Source: a virus
Reading direction: 5' to 3' (one strand)
IMG/VR virus record: IMGVR_UViG_3300049043_000112
Location: 1 to 64,000 of that record
Length of the DNA stretch: 64,000 nt
Shown piece by piece: positions 41,095 to 51,248 of this stretch. Each line of letters starts with the position of its first letter. The first letter of the stretch is position 1. The position numbers were made by a program, and so were the translations under genes. Below the pieces are notes generated by a model, which saw nothing but the letters and a program-made list of their open reading frames with translations, searched no databases and had not been told where the DNA came from.

Positions 41095-43248
41095 TTAAAA
41101 GTTTCCGATTACTTCTTCAAAATCAACACCAGTTTTGGTGGCGACAAAGTTCAGTCCAATGAAGTTAATTGATCTTGCTGGTTTAATGAAGATATCAGCT
41201 CTGAATTCATTACTATCTATCACTGCAGCAGTATTATTTGTTTCATCGCAAATTACAACATAATCAAAAATACCTCTCTTAGATTGAACATCACGGAGGA
41301 AAGGTTCAATTGTATTTACGAAGTTTGTTCTGGTAATTTCATCATTGAATTCAAAGAGTGCATCTTTTGCTGCCTGTGAAATTGCATTTTCAAGATAAAC
41401 AAAGAGGCGACGAACGTTGATTCTATCGAATGCAGATGCCTTAGCAAGTCCAGTCTTATCACCGAATAGAATAATACCAGATCCAGGTGAGAAGACTACT
41501 GGATTAATTCTATTGGAATATAAAGTATCTCTTTGAGATTTTGTTGGATTATATGCAAGTTTAACTGCATTTAGAATAGCACCTCTGGTGGTTCCTGCTG
41601 GCGAATACCAAGGGAAGTTGTTGATATCATTGCGGGCACAGAGACCTGCCATATCCCCATTTAGAGGAACATATCTAAACGTGTTTGCAAATCTATCGTA
41701 CATGTACTTATAACCACTATCAAATACTGCATAAGAAGATGAGGTGACTGGTGCATAGAATGAAATAACATTCGTAGTAATATCACTTGAAGAACGAACT
41801 GCTACTGCACCTTGACTAGTGGTATCAGTTAATGCGGCACCTCTATAAGGTGAAACAAATGCTAAAGCATCTTTTCTGAGTTCAGCAACCGAAATAATTT
41901 TATTAGCAAGAGCCTGAGCAGTTTCTTTAGCATATGCTGCAGAACCCATCAGTAAGAAATCTACAGTATAATTATCGGTTGATTCGAATAAATCATATCC
42001 GTCCGATAATTCTCCAAGAGACGCTGTGAGAGCACCTGTTGATGCTACACCTACTATTCCACCATAGTCTGCACCTTTAGATAAAATATTGGTTGATGAA
42101 CCAGTTGCAGCAAAAATAACTCCGTCTGCTGCTTGGTCCCAAGCATTATCTGTTGCGGGTGTATAATTGTTAGCAAATCCTGTCGTTACAATTCCTGTTG
42201 GAGATCCAAGACCAAAGATATAACTTGAATTATTTGCTAAGTATTTTCTCCAGTTTGAAGGATTACCTACAGAGAACTCGGCATCAGATGCTTTGGAGAG
42301 AGATAAGTGCTTTTCAAGAATTGTTCCAGCATTTCCACTAACCGTTCCTAGTCCATCAATAACTACAACGTGAACTTCATCAAATCTTGAACCTCTTGAT
42401 GAAGCATAAGCAGAAGTTCCAGGAGCTGGAGCAATATCACTCCAATTAATATTAGAACTTGTTGTCACCCCAATTGTTTGCTGACTAAACCAGTCTACAC
42501 GAGTAGAAACTGTTGTTGTTGCAACACCAACGGCGCTATTAGTTAAAATAGAAATATTTTGATTGGTATAGAAACTATAAATTCCACTTTGTTGGTAATC
42601 TACATTTGTTTCTGTCCCTCCAGCAGAAACATGACTTAAAACTTTAACATCTAGTGTTCCCTCTCCAACTCTAGTGATAATACCTTTTAGATAACCATCT
42701 AGAATTGAAGTAGAACCAGCTCCAGGATTAATTCTTCCAGAAACTGATTGTGAAACTCCATAACCAACCACAGCACCAGTCGTTGTAAGTCCAAGAGTTT
42801 GATTTGCTTTAGAGTCGATAATTGCAACTCTAAGACCATTAGACCACGAACCAGGATTTCTTGCAGCAACTACAACATTAGCAAGAGTATTTTCATCATA
42901 ACCTAAAAGATTATAATGCTCTAAACTATCAATTTTCACGCTTGCAGCAGATCCTACCATTCCATTGACTAGACCACCATCATTTGCTCTTACTACTCTG
43001 AGTGATCCACCATAAGCAAGAAACGATGATGCGGTTAACCAATTCTCATAATGCTTATCTGTTGCATAAGGTTGTCCAAAGGTGTTTAGTAAATCATTTT
43101 CATTTTGTACCAAAGTTGGTACGTCTACAGGTCCTCTAGCAAAAGGTGATACAATCGCTCCAGTTTTATTGGATGATGGAGCAACTCTTCCGAGTGTTAA
43201 ATCAAATTCCTTTACTACAATTCCAGGAGATGCTAAATTTAGCGGCAT
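41095..43248 (-). CDS. 18: Tail sheath protein gp18
   Basis: Contractile sheath subunit, 717 aa (T4: 659). N-terminal SPGIVVKEFDLTLGRVAPSS and PFARGPVDVPTLVQNENDLL are classical. The C-terminal core reads FGDKTGLAKASAFDRINVRR, LFVYLENAISQAAKDALFEF and NEFRADIFIKPARSINFIGL, the conserved sheath-packing region. The frame is intact over its full length. A CATAAATA late promoter lies 37 bases upstream. Confidence 0.96.
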   Translation of the reverse strand: MPLNLASPGIVVKEFDLTLGRVAPSSNKTGAIVSPFARGPVDVPTLVQNENDLLNTFGQPYATDKHYENWLTASSFLAYGGSLRVVRANDGGLVNGMVGSAASVKIDSLEHYNLLGYDENTLANVVVAARNPGSWSNGLRVAIIDSKANQTLGLTTTGAVVGYGVSQSVSGRINPGAGSTSILDGYLKGIITRVGEGTLDVKVLSHVSAGGTETNVDYQQSGIYSFYTNQNISILTNSAVGVATTTVSTRVDWFSQQTIGVTTSSNINWSDIAPAPGTSAYASSRGSRFDEVHVVVIDGLGTVSGNAGTILEKHLSLSKASDAEFSVGNPSNWRKYLANNSSYIFGLGSPTGIVTTGFANNYTPATDNAWDQAADGVIFAATGSSTNILSKGADYGGIVGVASTGALTASLGELSDGYDLFESTDNYTVDFLLMGSAAYAKETAQALANKIISVAELRKDALAFVSPYRGAALTDTTSQGAVAVRSSSDITTNVISFYAPVTSSSYAVFDSGYKYMYDRFANTFRYVPLNGDMAGLCARNDINNFPWYSPAGTTRGAILNAVKLAYNPTKSQRDTLYSNRINPVVFSPGSGIILFGDKTGLAKASAFDRINVRRLFVYLENAISQAAKDALFEFNDEITRTNFVNTIEPFLRDVQSKRGIFDYVVICDETNNTAAVIDSNEFRADIFIKPARSINFIGLNFVATKTGVDFEEVIGNF

Positions 43249-43284
43249 CTTTATTCTCCGTGCTATCCAGAATTATTCTAGAAA

Positions 43285-43292
43285 TATTTATG
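43285..43292 (-). promoter_or_regulatory. Late promoter (CATAAATA)
   Basis: Minus-strand CATAAATA, 37 bases before the gp18 ATG at 43248, in the spacer after the zinc-binding small gene. Confidence 0.7.
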
Positions 43293-43331
43293 AAAATGGT
43301 TATTTTAATTGGGGAAACGCTGCGTGAATAT

Positions 43332-43559
43332 CTACCAATCAGGATATTGCCATTCACTTGAATATGCTTTGGTCTTTTTAGACTCTTGAATTCTCTTAAT
43401 GGTACATTCTTTACATTCATATGAGTATGATGAAAGAAGTGTATTATTTTTTCTTGTTTTATAAAAACTATCTATTAAATTTTTTCTTTCTTTGCAAACT
43501 CTACAACGACTATCAGTAAAAAATAAATGTTCTACTTCAAACTGTTCTTCTAAGTCCAT
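43332..43559 (-). CDS. Small zinc-ribbon protein
   Basis: A 75-aa protein, MDLEEQFEVEHLFFTDSRCR. Two cysteine pairs, CRVC and CKEC (in YSYECKECTIKRI), indicate a zinc ribbon; the second half resembles the N-terminal zinc module of endonuclease VII-like proteins, but the nuclease domain is absent. It ends with an aromatic WQYPDW. Its ATG follows the gp17 stop directly. This small protein is a usual neighbour of gp17 in cyanophages. Function unknown; nucleic-acid binding is plausible. Confidence 0.7.
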   Translation of the reverse strand: MDLEEQFEVEHLFFTDSRCRVCKERKNLIDSFYKTRKNNTLLSSYSYECKECTIKRIQESKKTKAYSSEWQYPDW

Positions 43560-45258
43560 TTAACGATAATCCCACATATAAGAACGATCACCATATTCAT
43601 CTAAATTCCAAACATCAGTTGTTTGCACTCCATTTTCTTTTGTTGCAAACATCCATCTATCTCCAGTTTCTTTTTCTATAATATCATCCATATCTTCAAA
43701 TCCATCAGAAATAAATCCAAATGGGGACATATCTTGTTCTATCTGATTTTTTTGTTCTTCATAAATTCTTTTACGAACATCATTGTCCGTCATCTCTTTG
43801 AAATAATCCTGAGCAACTAACCAAGAGAAAATTACAAGACACATTGCTAAGTCATCATTACAACCTTCTTCTGCTTCAAATGAATTATGACGTTGTGCAA
43901 ATGTAGTAAGTTCTGATATAATATCATAATCAACTGTTAATAACTTATCATCTTCTAGTAATGTTTTTAAATTAGAGCATCCTAATTTCTTAACAGATGC
44001 AGTCATTCTTACGCCCAATTGAGATTTCTTTCCACTAAATCCAGAACCAACCAATTGACCAGCTCGTCCTCTTATTGCACACATTAAAACATTATCATAC
44101 TCTAAATCAAAGTGCATAATATTTGCTACTTGATTCTCCAATATCATTAACTTCTATTAATAACCAAGCATCATTGTAACCTCTTGCTACTTCGTTAATA
44201 ATACTTGGAAATAGCATGGGTTTAATTTCGTTATTGCGATATTTTGCTACAACTTTATACGGAAAGTTTGTAATATCAAAAACAATAAATGCAGAGTAGT
44301 CATTTCCAAGTCCACGAGCAACATCAACTGTCATCAAGTAGTTGTGTTCTTCAATTGGATTTTCATAAATGTCTAAACCAGCGTTTCTCTTAATTGGGTC
44401 TTCATAAACAAGATTTCTAAGTTTTGCTGGATTAATCAGCGTATTAACAGAACCTAAGAATTCACATTCAAATTCTACCTTGAATTGTTGTTCTGAAGTG
44501 TTTGCAATTGTCTGTTCTTTCCAGACAGCATCTCTACCAGGCACTTCAGACCAATGAACATCAGTCGGTACATATTCATTTTTACCGCGTTCGGAATCAT
44601 GCCACATGCGGTAAAAATGGTTCATACCACGTGGTGTTGAAACTATGATGACTTTTGTGCTTTGTCCAGAAGAAATAGTAGGATAAACAGAGGCAAAGAA
44701 GTCATCAGCAATGTGATTCGGGATGAAAGCGAACTCGTCAAGAAAGATGACATTATAGGATCCGCCTCGGACAGCAGACGAAGAAGTAGAGTTAGATGAA
44801 ATCTTGGAGCCATTTTCTAATTCCAACGATCCTTTGTTCCAGGATATAATACCCTGTTGCATCCACTTTGGTAAATTCTATAAGCAAGTTGTAGTCTCCC
44901 AAGTAGGTCTCTAGCAGTAGATGCTTTGTTTGCTAGAATAGCTATATTTACATTATCATTAAATACCGCATAATGTAACAAATATGAAACGCAAGTTGTA
45001 GATTTACCCGTTTGGCGGGGCATCTTACAAATATTAAATCTGTTCTTATGGAAATTATGAATTAGTTTCTCTTGAAACGGATACATCTCTAAAAGGAACA
45101 AGACCGTGATCCAGAGAAACAATTTTAATGTAGTTTCTCGCAAAATAAACAGGATCTTCTTTACACTTTAAGAACTCGATAATTTGTTCTTCAGTGAATT
45201 GGATTTGCGTATTTGCTTTTTTTAAATTTGGATTACCAAGATATACATTATCACTCAT
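43560..45258 (-). CDS. 17: Terminase large subunit gp17 (three frame breaks)
   Basis: DNA-packaging ATPase and nuclease. N-terminal QIQFTEEQIIEFLKCKEDPV and ARNYIKIVSLDHGLVPFR. Walker A region is MPRQTGKSTTCVSYLL, Walker B NVIFLDEFAF, coupling motif STPRGMNHF. The RNase H-like nuclease has VDVARGLGNDYSAFIVFD, and near the C-terminus NDDLAMCLVIFSWL. The frame breaks near 45088, 44868 and 44132. Corrected length is about 566 codons (T4: 610). There is no insertion at the breaks, so an intron is unlikely. Confidence 0.95.
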
Positions 45259-45263
45259 AAAAA

Positions 45264-46577
45264 TTACCTACTAATTTCTTCCCAGTCTAGTGAAGCAAAA
45301 ACATCAGCACCAGCAGTATCGGATGCAACTACTAGTGTTAATTCATAAGCAGTTCCAGTCAGTCCATTTCTTTCTAATTGAAACTTAAATAATGCTTCTT
45401 TTAGAATATCAACAGATGAGGAAGATTGGTTTGCTGATGAGAAAAATCCAGATGCTAGAATTCTTCCACCACTTACAGTTCCTCCATCAATTTTATATTC
45501 CACAGCACTATCAGCGCCCGCACTTACCCAAGTACCACCACTAGTAGTTGCAGATGCTCTTACCTGCCAGTTATATTGTGGACCATTTCCAGTACCCATC
45601 AAGGAAAGTGCTGTCAAAATAACAATTGCATCTAATCTATTTGGAGAAGATTTTAGACGAATAGAAATAACGGGATAATAAGTCCCTGCAGGAGTTGGTA
45701 AATCTACTGGTGCTGTGATTGGAGTATTTACTGCTTGTTGCAATCCACGCAATTCATAACCACCTTCCGAAATTACAGAAGAACACACCTGTTTCATAGT
45801 ACTACTACCTGTAGTAATACCAGTATTTGCAATCTCATATCTTAAAGGAAGAGATGCTGTTGTAATATAAGTTGATTGGATATAGTTTGCGTGATGGAAT
45901 GAATGTGCGTGAATAAACTTCCCATCAATCACAAATCCCATTCTTACTGTACCAAGACCCAACCACTTAATATCCATCCAAAGAATTTGTGCTTTGGTGA
46001 TATCTAATGTAATACCAGAAACCCCAGTACCATCTAACTTATCAATATTCCAATCATTTTGTGCAACTGAGGTTTGAGTACCAGTAGATAAACTTCTTTC
46101 TACAAAGTAAGGTGTTGTATTATTGATTTCAAAATACATTCCATTATCAGCACCAAAATATCCTACTCTTTGACGAAGGTTTTGTTTTGGTGTAGCGGGA
46201 ACAAAGGTATTTAAAACAAGTAAAGATTTGCCTGGTTGATATGAGAATGTCTTTGTGGTCTCTCTAATTACAGAGCAACCAGCAGTAGTTCCAATACCAA
46301 TATTAATTAATCCTTCAGTAGTTGCAAATCCAACTGTAGAACCAGTTCCTACAACTAAACTTTCCCAGAGATTATTGTCTCTATATCTGTGAGAACTATC
46401 AAATAATGTAAGTGGATTTGATACTCTTGTTCTTCCAAAAGCATCTGGATTTACACTTACAGGAAATCTATTGATATTATCTACAACATTTCCATCCCTT
46501 GTCGCTATCAAAGGAACTTCAAAGAGTGTACGCTCTTGATTCAAATAATCTTGAGTATTCTTATTCCACTGTGCCAT
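45264..46577 (-). CDS. Large virion structural protein
   Basis: A 437-aa protein, MAQWNKNTQDYLNQERTLFE. It is beta-rich with conserved segments NRFPVSVNPDAFGRTRVSNP, GYFGADNGMYFEINNTTPYF, AQILWMDIKWLGLGTVRMGF and VIDGKFIHAHSFHHAN. The family occurs next to gp17 in many cyanophages and is found in virions; its exact position in the particle is unknown to me. The frame is intact. It lies immediately before the terminase in the late operon. Confidence 0.78.
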   Translation of the reverse strand: MAQWNKNTQDYLNQERTLFEVPLIATRDGNVVDNINRFPVSVNPDAFGRTRVSNPLTLFDSSHRYRDNNLWESLVVGTGSTVGFATTEGLINIGIGTTAGCSVIRETTKTFSYQPGKSLLVLNTFVPATPKQNLRQRVGYFGADNGMYFEINNTTPYFVERSLSTGTQTSVAQNDWNIDKLDGTGVSGITLDITKAQILWMDIKWLGLGTVRMGFVIDGKFIHAHSFHHANYIQSTYITTASLPLRYEIANTGITTGSSTMKQVCSSVISEGGYELRGLQQAVNTPITAPVDLPTPAGTYYPVISIRLKSSPNRLDAIVILTALSLMGTGNGPQYNWQVRASATTSGGTWVSAGADSAVEYKIDGGTVSGGRILASGFFSSANQSSSSVDILKEALFKFQLERNGLTGTAYELTLVVASDTAGADVFASLDWEEISR

Positions 46578-46580
46578 GAA

Positions 46581-46892
46581 TTATTCACCCCAGGATAATC
46601 TTTCTGGTCTGTATCTTTCTGTATTTTTAATCTTTAATGGATTGGTTGAATTTGGATAAACGTTATGGACAATGGCACCTGGATACTCTGCTTGAAGTTG
46701 TTCTGCAAGTGCGTTCTTATCCATCATTTTTCCTTCAACTTCCATACGATAAAGTCTTCCTTGCCAAACTATATCAGCAAGAAAAGATTCAGTTGCAGTT
46801 TCTTGTTGGGATGAAGAATTCATATAAAGATTTCCGTTGAAATCTCCAGAAATGTTGATACTTTCTGAAATAAATTGTTGAAAGGATTTCAT
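46581..46892 (-). CDS. Small protein with capsid-targeting-like leader
   Basis: A 103-aa protein. The N-terminus MKSFQQFISESINISGDFNG fits MKxFxxFIxE|S, the pattern of T4 internal-protein leaders (MKTYQEFIAE|A). The rest reads NLYMNSSSQQETATESFLAD, IVWQGRLYRMEVEGKMMDKN and ends with PLKIKNTERYRPERLSWGE, perhaps a small alpha/beta domain. It lies between the structural gene at 46577 and a basic virion-associated protein. If cleaved, the mature part would be about 93 aa and lie inside the head. Function unknown. Confidence 0.72.
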   Translation of the reverse strand: MKSFQQFISESINISGDFNGNLYMNSSSQQETATESFLADIVWQGRLYRMEVEGKMMDKNALAEQLQAEYPGAIVHNVYPNSTNPLKIKNTERYRPERLSWGE

Positions 46893-46893
46893 T

Positions 46894-47523
46894 TTAGTTG
46901 CAGTTCCAACGACGAAGGGCTTTGTTAATTCTTGAATCTGGATCTCTTGCAGTTTTAGCAGAAGTTAGTTTGGATTTCATTCCGGACATACGTCGGCAGA
47001 AGTTTGCACGACGCTTTGCTCTTTTACCAGTTGGTTTCTTTTCGGTTACAGCAGTTTGTAACTTAGAACCTGGATTCTCACGTCGATAAGCGTCTACTGC
47101 TTTTTGACTAAGACCATCAGTTTTATCCTGACGATTTACTTTTTGCCAATCTTCCATAAATTGACTAAAAGTTTTATTTTCTTGAACTCTACCCATAATT
47201 TGATCAATCTGCTGCTGTTGTTTTTCATTTCTTTGTTTAATTTTTTCAGCAGTTACTTTTGCTTTATCATATACCATTTTACCTGCCAGTGCAGTTCCTG
47301 CTGCCAGTCCAGCACGAATACCCAATCCAATCAGAGGATTTTCATTTAATTCATTAGACTCTTTCATTTCTCCACTATCTACATAATCTGCTGCAGTATC
47401 AATATAATCTGCTGCTTTAGTAATTTTTGATTGAACCCAAGCCTCAATATTTCCTTCTCCCTTCATTTTTTTACGAAGTCTTTTTGCTGCAGAAATAATT
47501 GTAGAAAGTTCAGAGCGAGCCAT
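46894..47523 (-). CDS. Virion-associated protein with DUF6321-like C-terminus
   Basis: A 209-aa protein. The N-terminal half has amphipathic helices and a hydrophobic Gly/Ala segment (IGLGIRAGLAAGTALAGKMV). Residues ~113-125 read ENKTFSQFMEDWQKV, similar to the leader motif but internal. The C-terminal ~80 residues (DGLSQKAVDAYRRENPGSKL, RAKRRANFCRRMSGMKSKLT and SRINKALRRWNCN) form a basic, cysteine-containing module common in marine phage proteins. It may be a head-internal DNA-binding or crosslinking protein; that is inference. The frame is intact. Confidence 0.68.
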   Translation of the reverse strand: MARSELSTIISAAKRLRKKMKGEGNIEAWVQSKITKAADYIDTAADYVDSGEMKESNELNENPLIGLGIRAGLAAGTALAGKMVYDKAKVTAEKIKQRNEKQQQQIDQIMGRVQENKTFSQFMEDWQKVNRQDKTDGLSQKAVDAYRRENPGSKLQTAVTEKKPTGKRAKRRANFCRRMSGMKSKLTSAKTARDPDSRINKALRRWNCN

Positions 47524-47536
47524 TGAATACTCATGA

Positions 47537-48619
47537 TCATAAGACTTCAGGAAAATTTCCAGGATGAACAGTTGCGATATTATATTTTAATTGGTTTGTT
47601 GTTAATGCAGATGGTCTAGAAAACATATCCCAATACTTAGATCCATACTTACATTCATCACGAGTTTCATCTTTTTTACATTTAGGGCAATATCTAATCA
47701 TTCCTTGCTCCTCTTTTACTGGTATGCAATTTGGAACCAATTTTTTACCTTTCTTTTTCATTCCTTCTTCCTTATACCCATCCCAACAATCTTCTGATTT
47801 TGTTCCCCAATTTGCAGCACCAACTTTACGACATTTGACCAATGCTCCTGAAGCATATGCACTTGGCCAGACATCATATCTTGACTTAACTTTTTGGTAA
47901 CAGGCATCTTTTTTACCACTACCTTTACCTGGTTTATCTTTAACTTCTTGTAAATCCATTTCTTCAGTTCTTACGTTAGTTGGTTTTGCTCCACCAGTTT
48001 TTTCTGGTTGATTAGGATCTAGACGATTTTTTCTTCTTCTTGCCTTTTCCTCTTCTTCTGGAGATAAATTTGCTGCCATTTTAGAACTACCGCATTTTGG
48101 TGTAGAAGTTTGACCTGGTTGGCGAGCACATGGTTTTCCTGCATATTTGCCTCCAAGTTGAACCCAACCTTTTTTTCCATCAGAAGACTTTGATTTGCCA
48201 AACCAGTCATGAAGACCTTCATCACCAGAAGTTGTTTCTTCTTTTACATCTTTGAACTTTTTATGATGCTTTTTAGCATCAGATTCCATTTTTTTCAAAC
48301 GAGTATAATAATCTGGAATTTCATCAAGATGTTGAAGAGCAATATCAGTTGCTAAGTCTTTATCCTTTGTATGCTCATGTTCAATTGGAATACCCATTTC
48401 AAGTTGCTTCTTTACAAAAGAAACTTCAAGACGATGTTTTTTTGCAATCTGTTCAACCGATTTATGAGATTTCAATTCGTGCATTTCATTGAAAGGAGAT
48501 TTTGATTGAGTTGATTCACCTTTTGCTCTTTTTTTACGAGCAGCACAGTGTGCTTTTTGAGAAAATCCCTAAGGACTATCACAGTTTATTGATCTTTTGT
48601 ATTTGTCAGACCAACTCAT
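47537..48619 (-). CDS. Multi-domain virion-associated protein (in-frame TAG)
   Basis: About 360 codons from MSWSDKYKRSINCDSP at ATG 48619. An in-frame TAG at 48569-48571 follows; the same frame continues GFSQKAHCAARKKRAKGEST. Domains: a cysteine-containing N-terminal unit; a DUF5661-like helical unit (HTKDKDLATDIALQHLDEIP, DYYTRLKKMESDA); a unit with KGWVQLGGKYAGKPCARQPG; one with KPGKGSGKKDACYQKVKSRY and VWPSAYASGALVKCRKVGAA; and a final zinc-like YCPKCKKDETRDECKYG. These are common cyanophage modules of unknown function. The expected codon at the TAG is AAG (Lys), so the stop looks like a one-base change. Confidence 0.68.
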
Positions 48620-48631
48620 TAAAGTATATGT

Positions 48632-49054
48632 TTACTCTTTATTATTTAGAAAACCTTGCTTCAGTAGTTTAGAAAGTTCTGATGTAGAACCAACAAAAAC
48701 AGCATTGTTAGTTACATTATTTGTAGTTTTAACAGTATCTTCTTCTACATCTTTTAATTTTTTTTGTAAATCTATAAGTTTATCTGTCACGTCACCGACA
48801 CTTTTAATAAGTTGCCCAGCAACTTCATAAGCTCTTGGACTTCCACCTTCTCCAGCAAGTTCCATAATTCCATTGATTGCTTCCTGACCCTTTTCAATCA
48901 AAGAATATAAATTTGCACGTGTATATTCATAATCTTTTTTAATGTCATCAGTTTTTAAGGGAGTAATGTTTAAATCACTCCTGTCTTTTTCTACTTCTAC
49001 GATGCTACTCTCTATATTCAAAGATGCATCCAAACCATCATAATTATTTTTCAT
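48632..49054 (-). CDS. 16: Terminase small subunit gp16
   Basis: Recognition/regulatory subunit of DNA packaging, 140 aa (T4: 164). The central helices read DYEYTRANLYSLIEKGQEAI, NGIMELAGEGGSPRAYEVAG and QLIKSVGDVTDKLIDLQKKL, the typical gp16 coiled-coil core. The C-terminus has NNAVFVGSTSELSKLLKQ. The frame is intact. It lies upstream of gp17 with four structural genes between, which is a usual cyanophage layout. Confidence 0.88.
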   Translation of the reverse strand: MKNNYDGLDASLNIESSIVEVEKDRSDLNITPLKTDDIKKDYEYTRANLYSLIEKGQEAINGIMELAGEGGSPRAYEVAGQLIKSVGDVTDKLIDLQKKLKDVEEDTVKTTNNVTNNAVFVGSTSELSKLLKQGFLNNKE

Positions 49055-49060
49055 ATCTTA

Positions 49061-49857
49061 TTAAATATCAGTTTGTCTTGTAGGACTAAATTCCTTACCG
49101 TCAAAGAACATTTCAATTGACTCATCAAATCCAAAATCATCAGTTGGTTGTGCATCAATTGGATCGGGAGTTACAGTATATCTCATCTCTCTCTTTGCAG
49201 TCTGAGTATCTGTACCAGTATAATAATCAACTTGAACCTTACGAATAAGACCATCCGTACTTTCAGCAATAGGACCAAATAGATATGTTTTAGCAGTAAA
49301 ATTGAAAGTATAAATCAATATTCTTCTAGATGAAAAATCTCCTTCATAATCATCTGTAAAAGAAACATTATCAAGAACAACTGGAATATCTCTTTTTCTC
49401 CAATCGAATCTACTAAATCAACTGTTAACGTAAAAGCAGGTTGAAAATATGGCAGAATTTGTTCAACAACTTGTAAAGCATCATCTTGAATTTTACTCAT
49501 CAAATTAAGTTGAAATCCAAGATTATAAGGAACAGGAAGGTATACTTTTTTAAGATTATTACCATCTTGTACTTTAAAAGTTTGCGTTATATTTGCTTTT
49601 CTTGTAGGATCGTATTGTATTGATGTCATCTCAAAAGACAATCGAGGAAGAGTCATTGCAATTGGTTTATTTAATTCCGACTGTTGTTCAATCCTAGCAA
49701 GAAATTTTTGCATTGGACCATAAGCTAATGGAACTTTTATCTGACTAATACTGCCTCCAGAAGAATCTTTATGGCGAATATTAATATCATTAAATAAAGT
49801 ACCAAAGGAGATAACAGTTCTTCTAATAATTTCGTGGTAATAGTAAGTACCTAGCAT
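49061..49857 (-). CDS. 15: Tail terminator/sheath stabilizer gp15 (one frame break)
   Basis: Caps the tail tube and sheath before head joining. MLGTYYYHEIIRRTVISFGT and KVPLAYGPMQKFLARIEQQS are classical gp15 segments. The frame breaks near 49398 in an A-run; the shifted frame reads RDIPVVLDNVSFTDDYEGDF, then FNFTAKTYLFGPIAESTDGL and ends in SPTRQTDI. Corrected length is about 265 codons (T4: 272). The start ATG overlaps the gp14 stop. Order gp13-gp14-gp15 is as in T4. Confidence 0.92.
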
Positions 49858-51248
49858 TAAAATGTACCAAATGGATTTGACTCTGAAAAATCTATAATAT
49901 TGTCCGCTTCAGTTTCAATTTGTTTATTTTCACTATATTTATCATATTCATCCCACTCTTCAAATGATGAGACTGCATACCTTGCAGATGATGCTGCTCC
50001 AATAATAAGTTCCCCTGGATAAAATCCTTTAATTGTCGCTCCAATACTTACAATAGAAACCTTAAGTACATTAGTATCTTTATCCCAAGACTTAACTCTT
50101 GCGGTCGTATAAGACCTTGTTCCGGTAACAATTTCATTAAATATGTAAGTTCCAATTCCAGAAATAATCGATGGAGATTGAATACTTACAGTAGGTGCCT
50201 GTGTATATCCAATTCCTGCATTAGAAATACGAATATCAGATACTTGCTCACTGGAATTTATGGCGGCAATTCCAATAGCAGTTTGTCCAGTTCCTACAGA
50301 TCCCACAATTGTTACTGTTGGAGTTTCTTTATAACCATTTCCATTATTTGTTACAGTAAAGTTTATAATTCCATTCGCAACTGTTTCTATGGAACAAGTT
50401 GCAATTGCACCAGCACCACCGCCACCAGTAATCTGAATTGTAGGTGCTACAGTGTACCCTGAACCAGCGTTAGTAAGCAGGATTTGACTTACAGACCTAA
50501 CTCCACCAATTGCTGAAGTAATCGCTACAGCAGACGCATTAGTGCCTCCTGCAGGGGCAGTTGATATAGAAACAACGGGGTTTGATGTGTACCCGTATCC
50601 ATCATTATTCAAATAAATTTGTCTGATATATCCTGTTCCTATTGTTGCTGTTGCTGCAGCCGTTGTACCAATACCAATTAAATTCAAAGTTGTAATATAC
50701 CCTTCATTTTGAATTGTCTTATCAATTTCATCAATTGAAGTATCGATAACTTCATCCTTATATTCGAAGAGTTCACATTTTAGTTCATAGACATATAATT
50801 TACCCAATTGATAAAATGGTTGTTCATGCTCTACAAATTTAACTTCAAATAATCTTTGACCAAGTGGAAAATAAATTAAATCTCCTTCACGAGGTCTTGA
50901 TGCTAATTCAATTTCTGGATCATTTTCATCTAAAAAGGGGGCAATAAAATCTTCATATCTTTCTCTTGATATGACTAAACTTACTTCATCTTTCAAACTT
51001 ATTCCAAATTTTGTTAAAAGATCTCCCTGCCCACTGTATCCTTCATAGTTATTAATATACGCTTCAATAGCGTAGTTATCATCAAATTTAGATGATGAAA
51101 TTTCTCTTAAAATAGTTTCCCTTCTAACAAATTTTCTTGGAATATAGATAACTTCAACCCCATAAATTTTAAGCTGCTCATTAATCAACTCTTGAACGAG
51201 TCTTTGTTCGTTTGGTGATCCTTGAAGAAAAAAGGGATTAAGTGCCAT
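49857..51248 (-). CDS. 14: Neck protein gp14 with beta-repeat insertion
   Basis: Head-completion neck protein. The N-terminus (MALNPFFLQGSPNEQRLVQE, LINEQLKIYGVEVIYIPRKF) and middle (YFPLGQRLFEVKFVEHEQPF) are typical of gp14. At 463 aa it is much longer than T4 gp14 (256). Residues ~200-375 hold an insertion of four or five repeats of the form N-x-G-x-G-Y-T-x-x-P-T-V-x-I (for example NAGSGYTVAPTIQITGGGGA and NNGNGYKETPTVTIVG). The C-terminal part returns to gp14 (EEWDEYDKYSENKQIETEAD). The frame is intact. Confidence 0.9.
   Translation of the reverse strand: MALNPFFLQGSPNEQRLVQELINEQLKIYGVEVIYIPRKFVRRETILREISSSKFDDNYAIEAYINNYEGYSGQGDLLTKFGISLKDEVSLVISRERYEDFIAPFLDENDPEIELASRPREGDLIYFPLGQRLFEVKFVEHEQPFYQLGKLYVYELKCELFEYKDEVIDTSIDEIDKTIQNEGYITTLNLIGIGTTAAATATIGTGYIRQIYLNNDGYGYTSNPVVSISTAPAGGTNASAVAITSAIGGVRSVSQILLTNAGSGYTVAPTIQITGGGGAGAIATCSIETVANGIINFTVTNNGNGYKETPTVTIVGSVGTGQTAIGIAAINSSEQVSDIRISNAGIGYTQAPTVSIQSPSIISGIGTYIFNEIVTGTRSYTTARVKSWDKDTNVLKVSIVSIGATIKGFYPGELIIGAASSARYAVSSFEEWDEYDKYSENKQIETEADNIIDFSESNPFGTF

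Noticed and set aside
43560-45258. Introns or homing insertions splitting gp17 (and nrdA, uvsW)
   Set aside because: The pieces join by one-base shifts with no intervening sequence; motifs are contiguous after correction.
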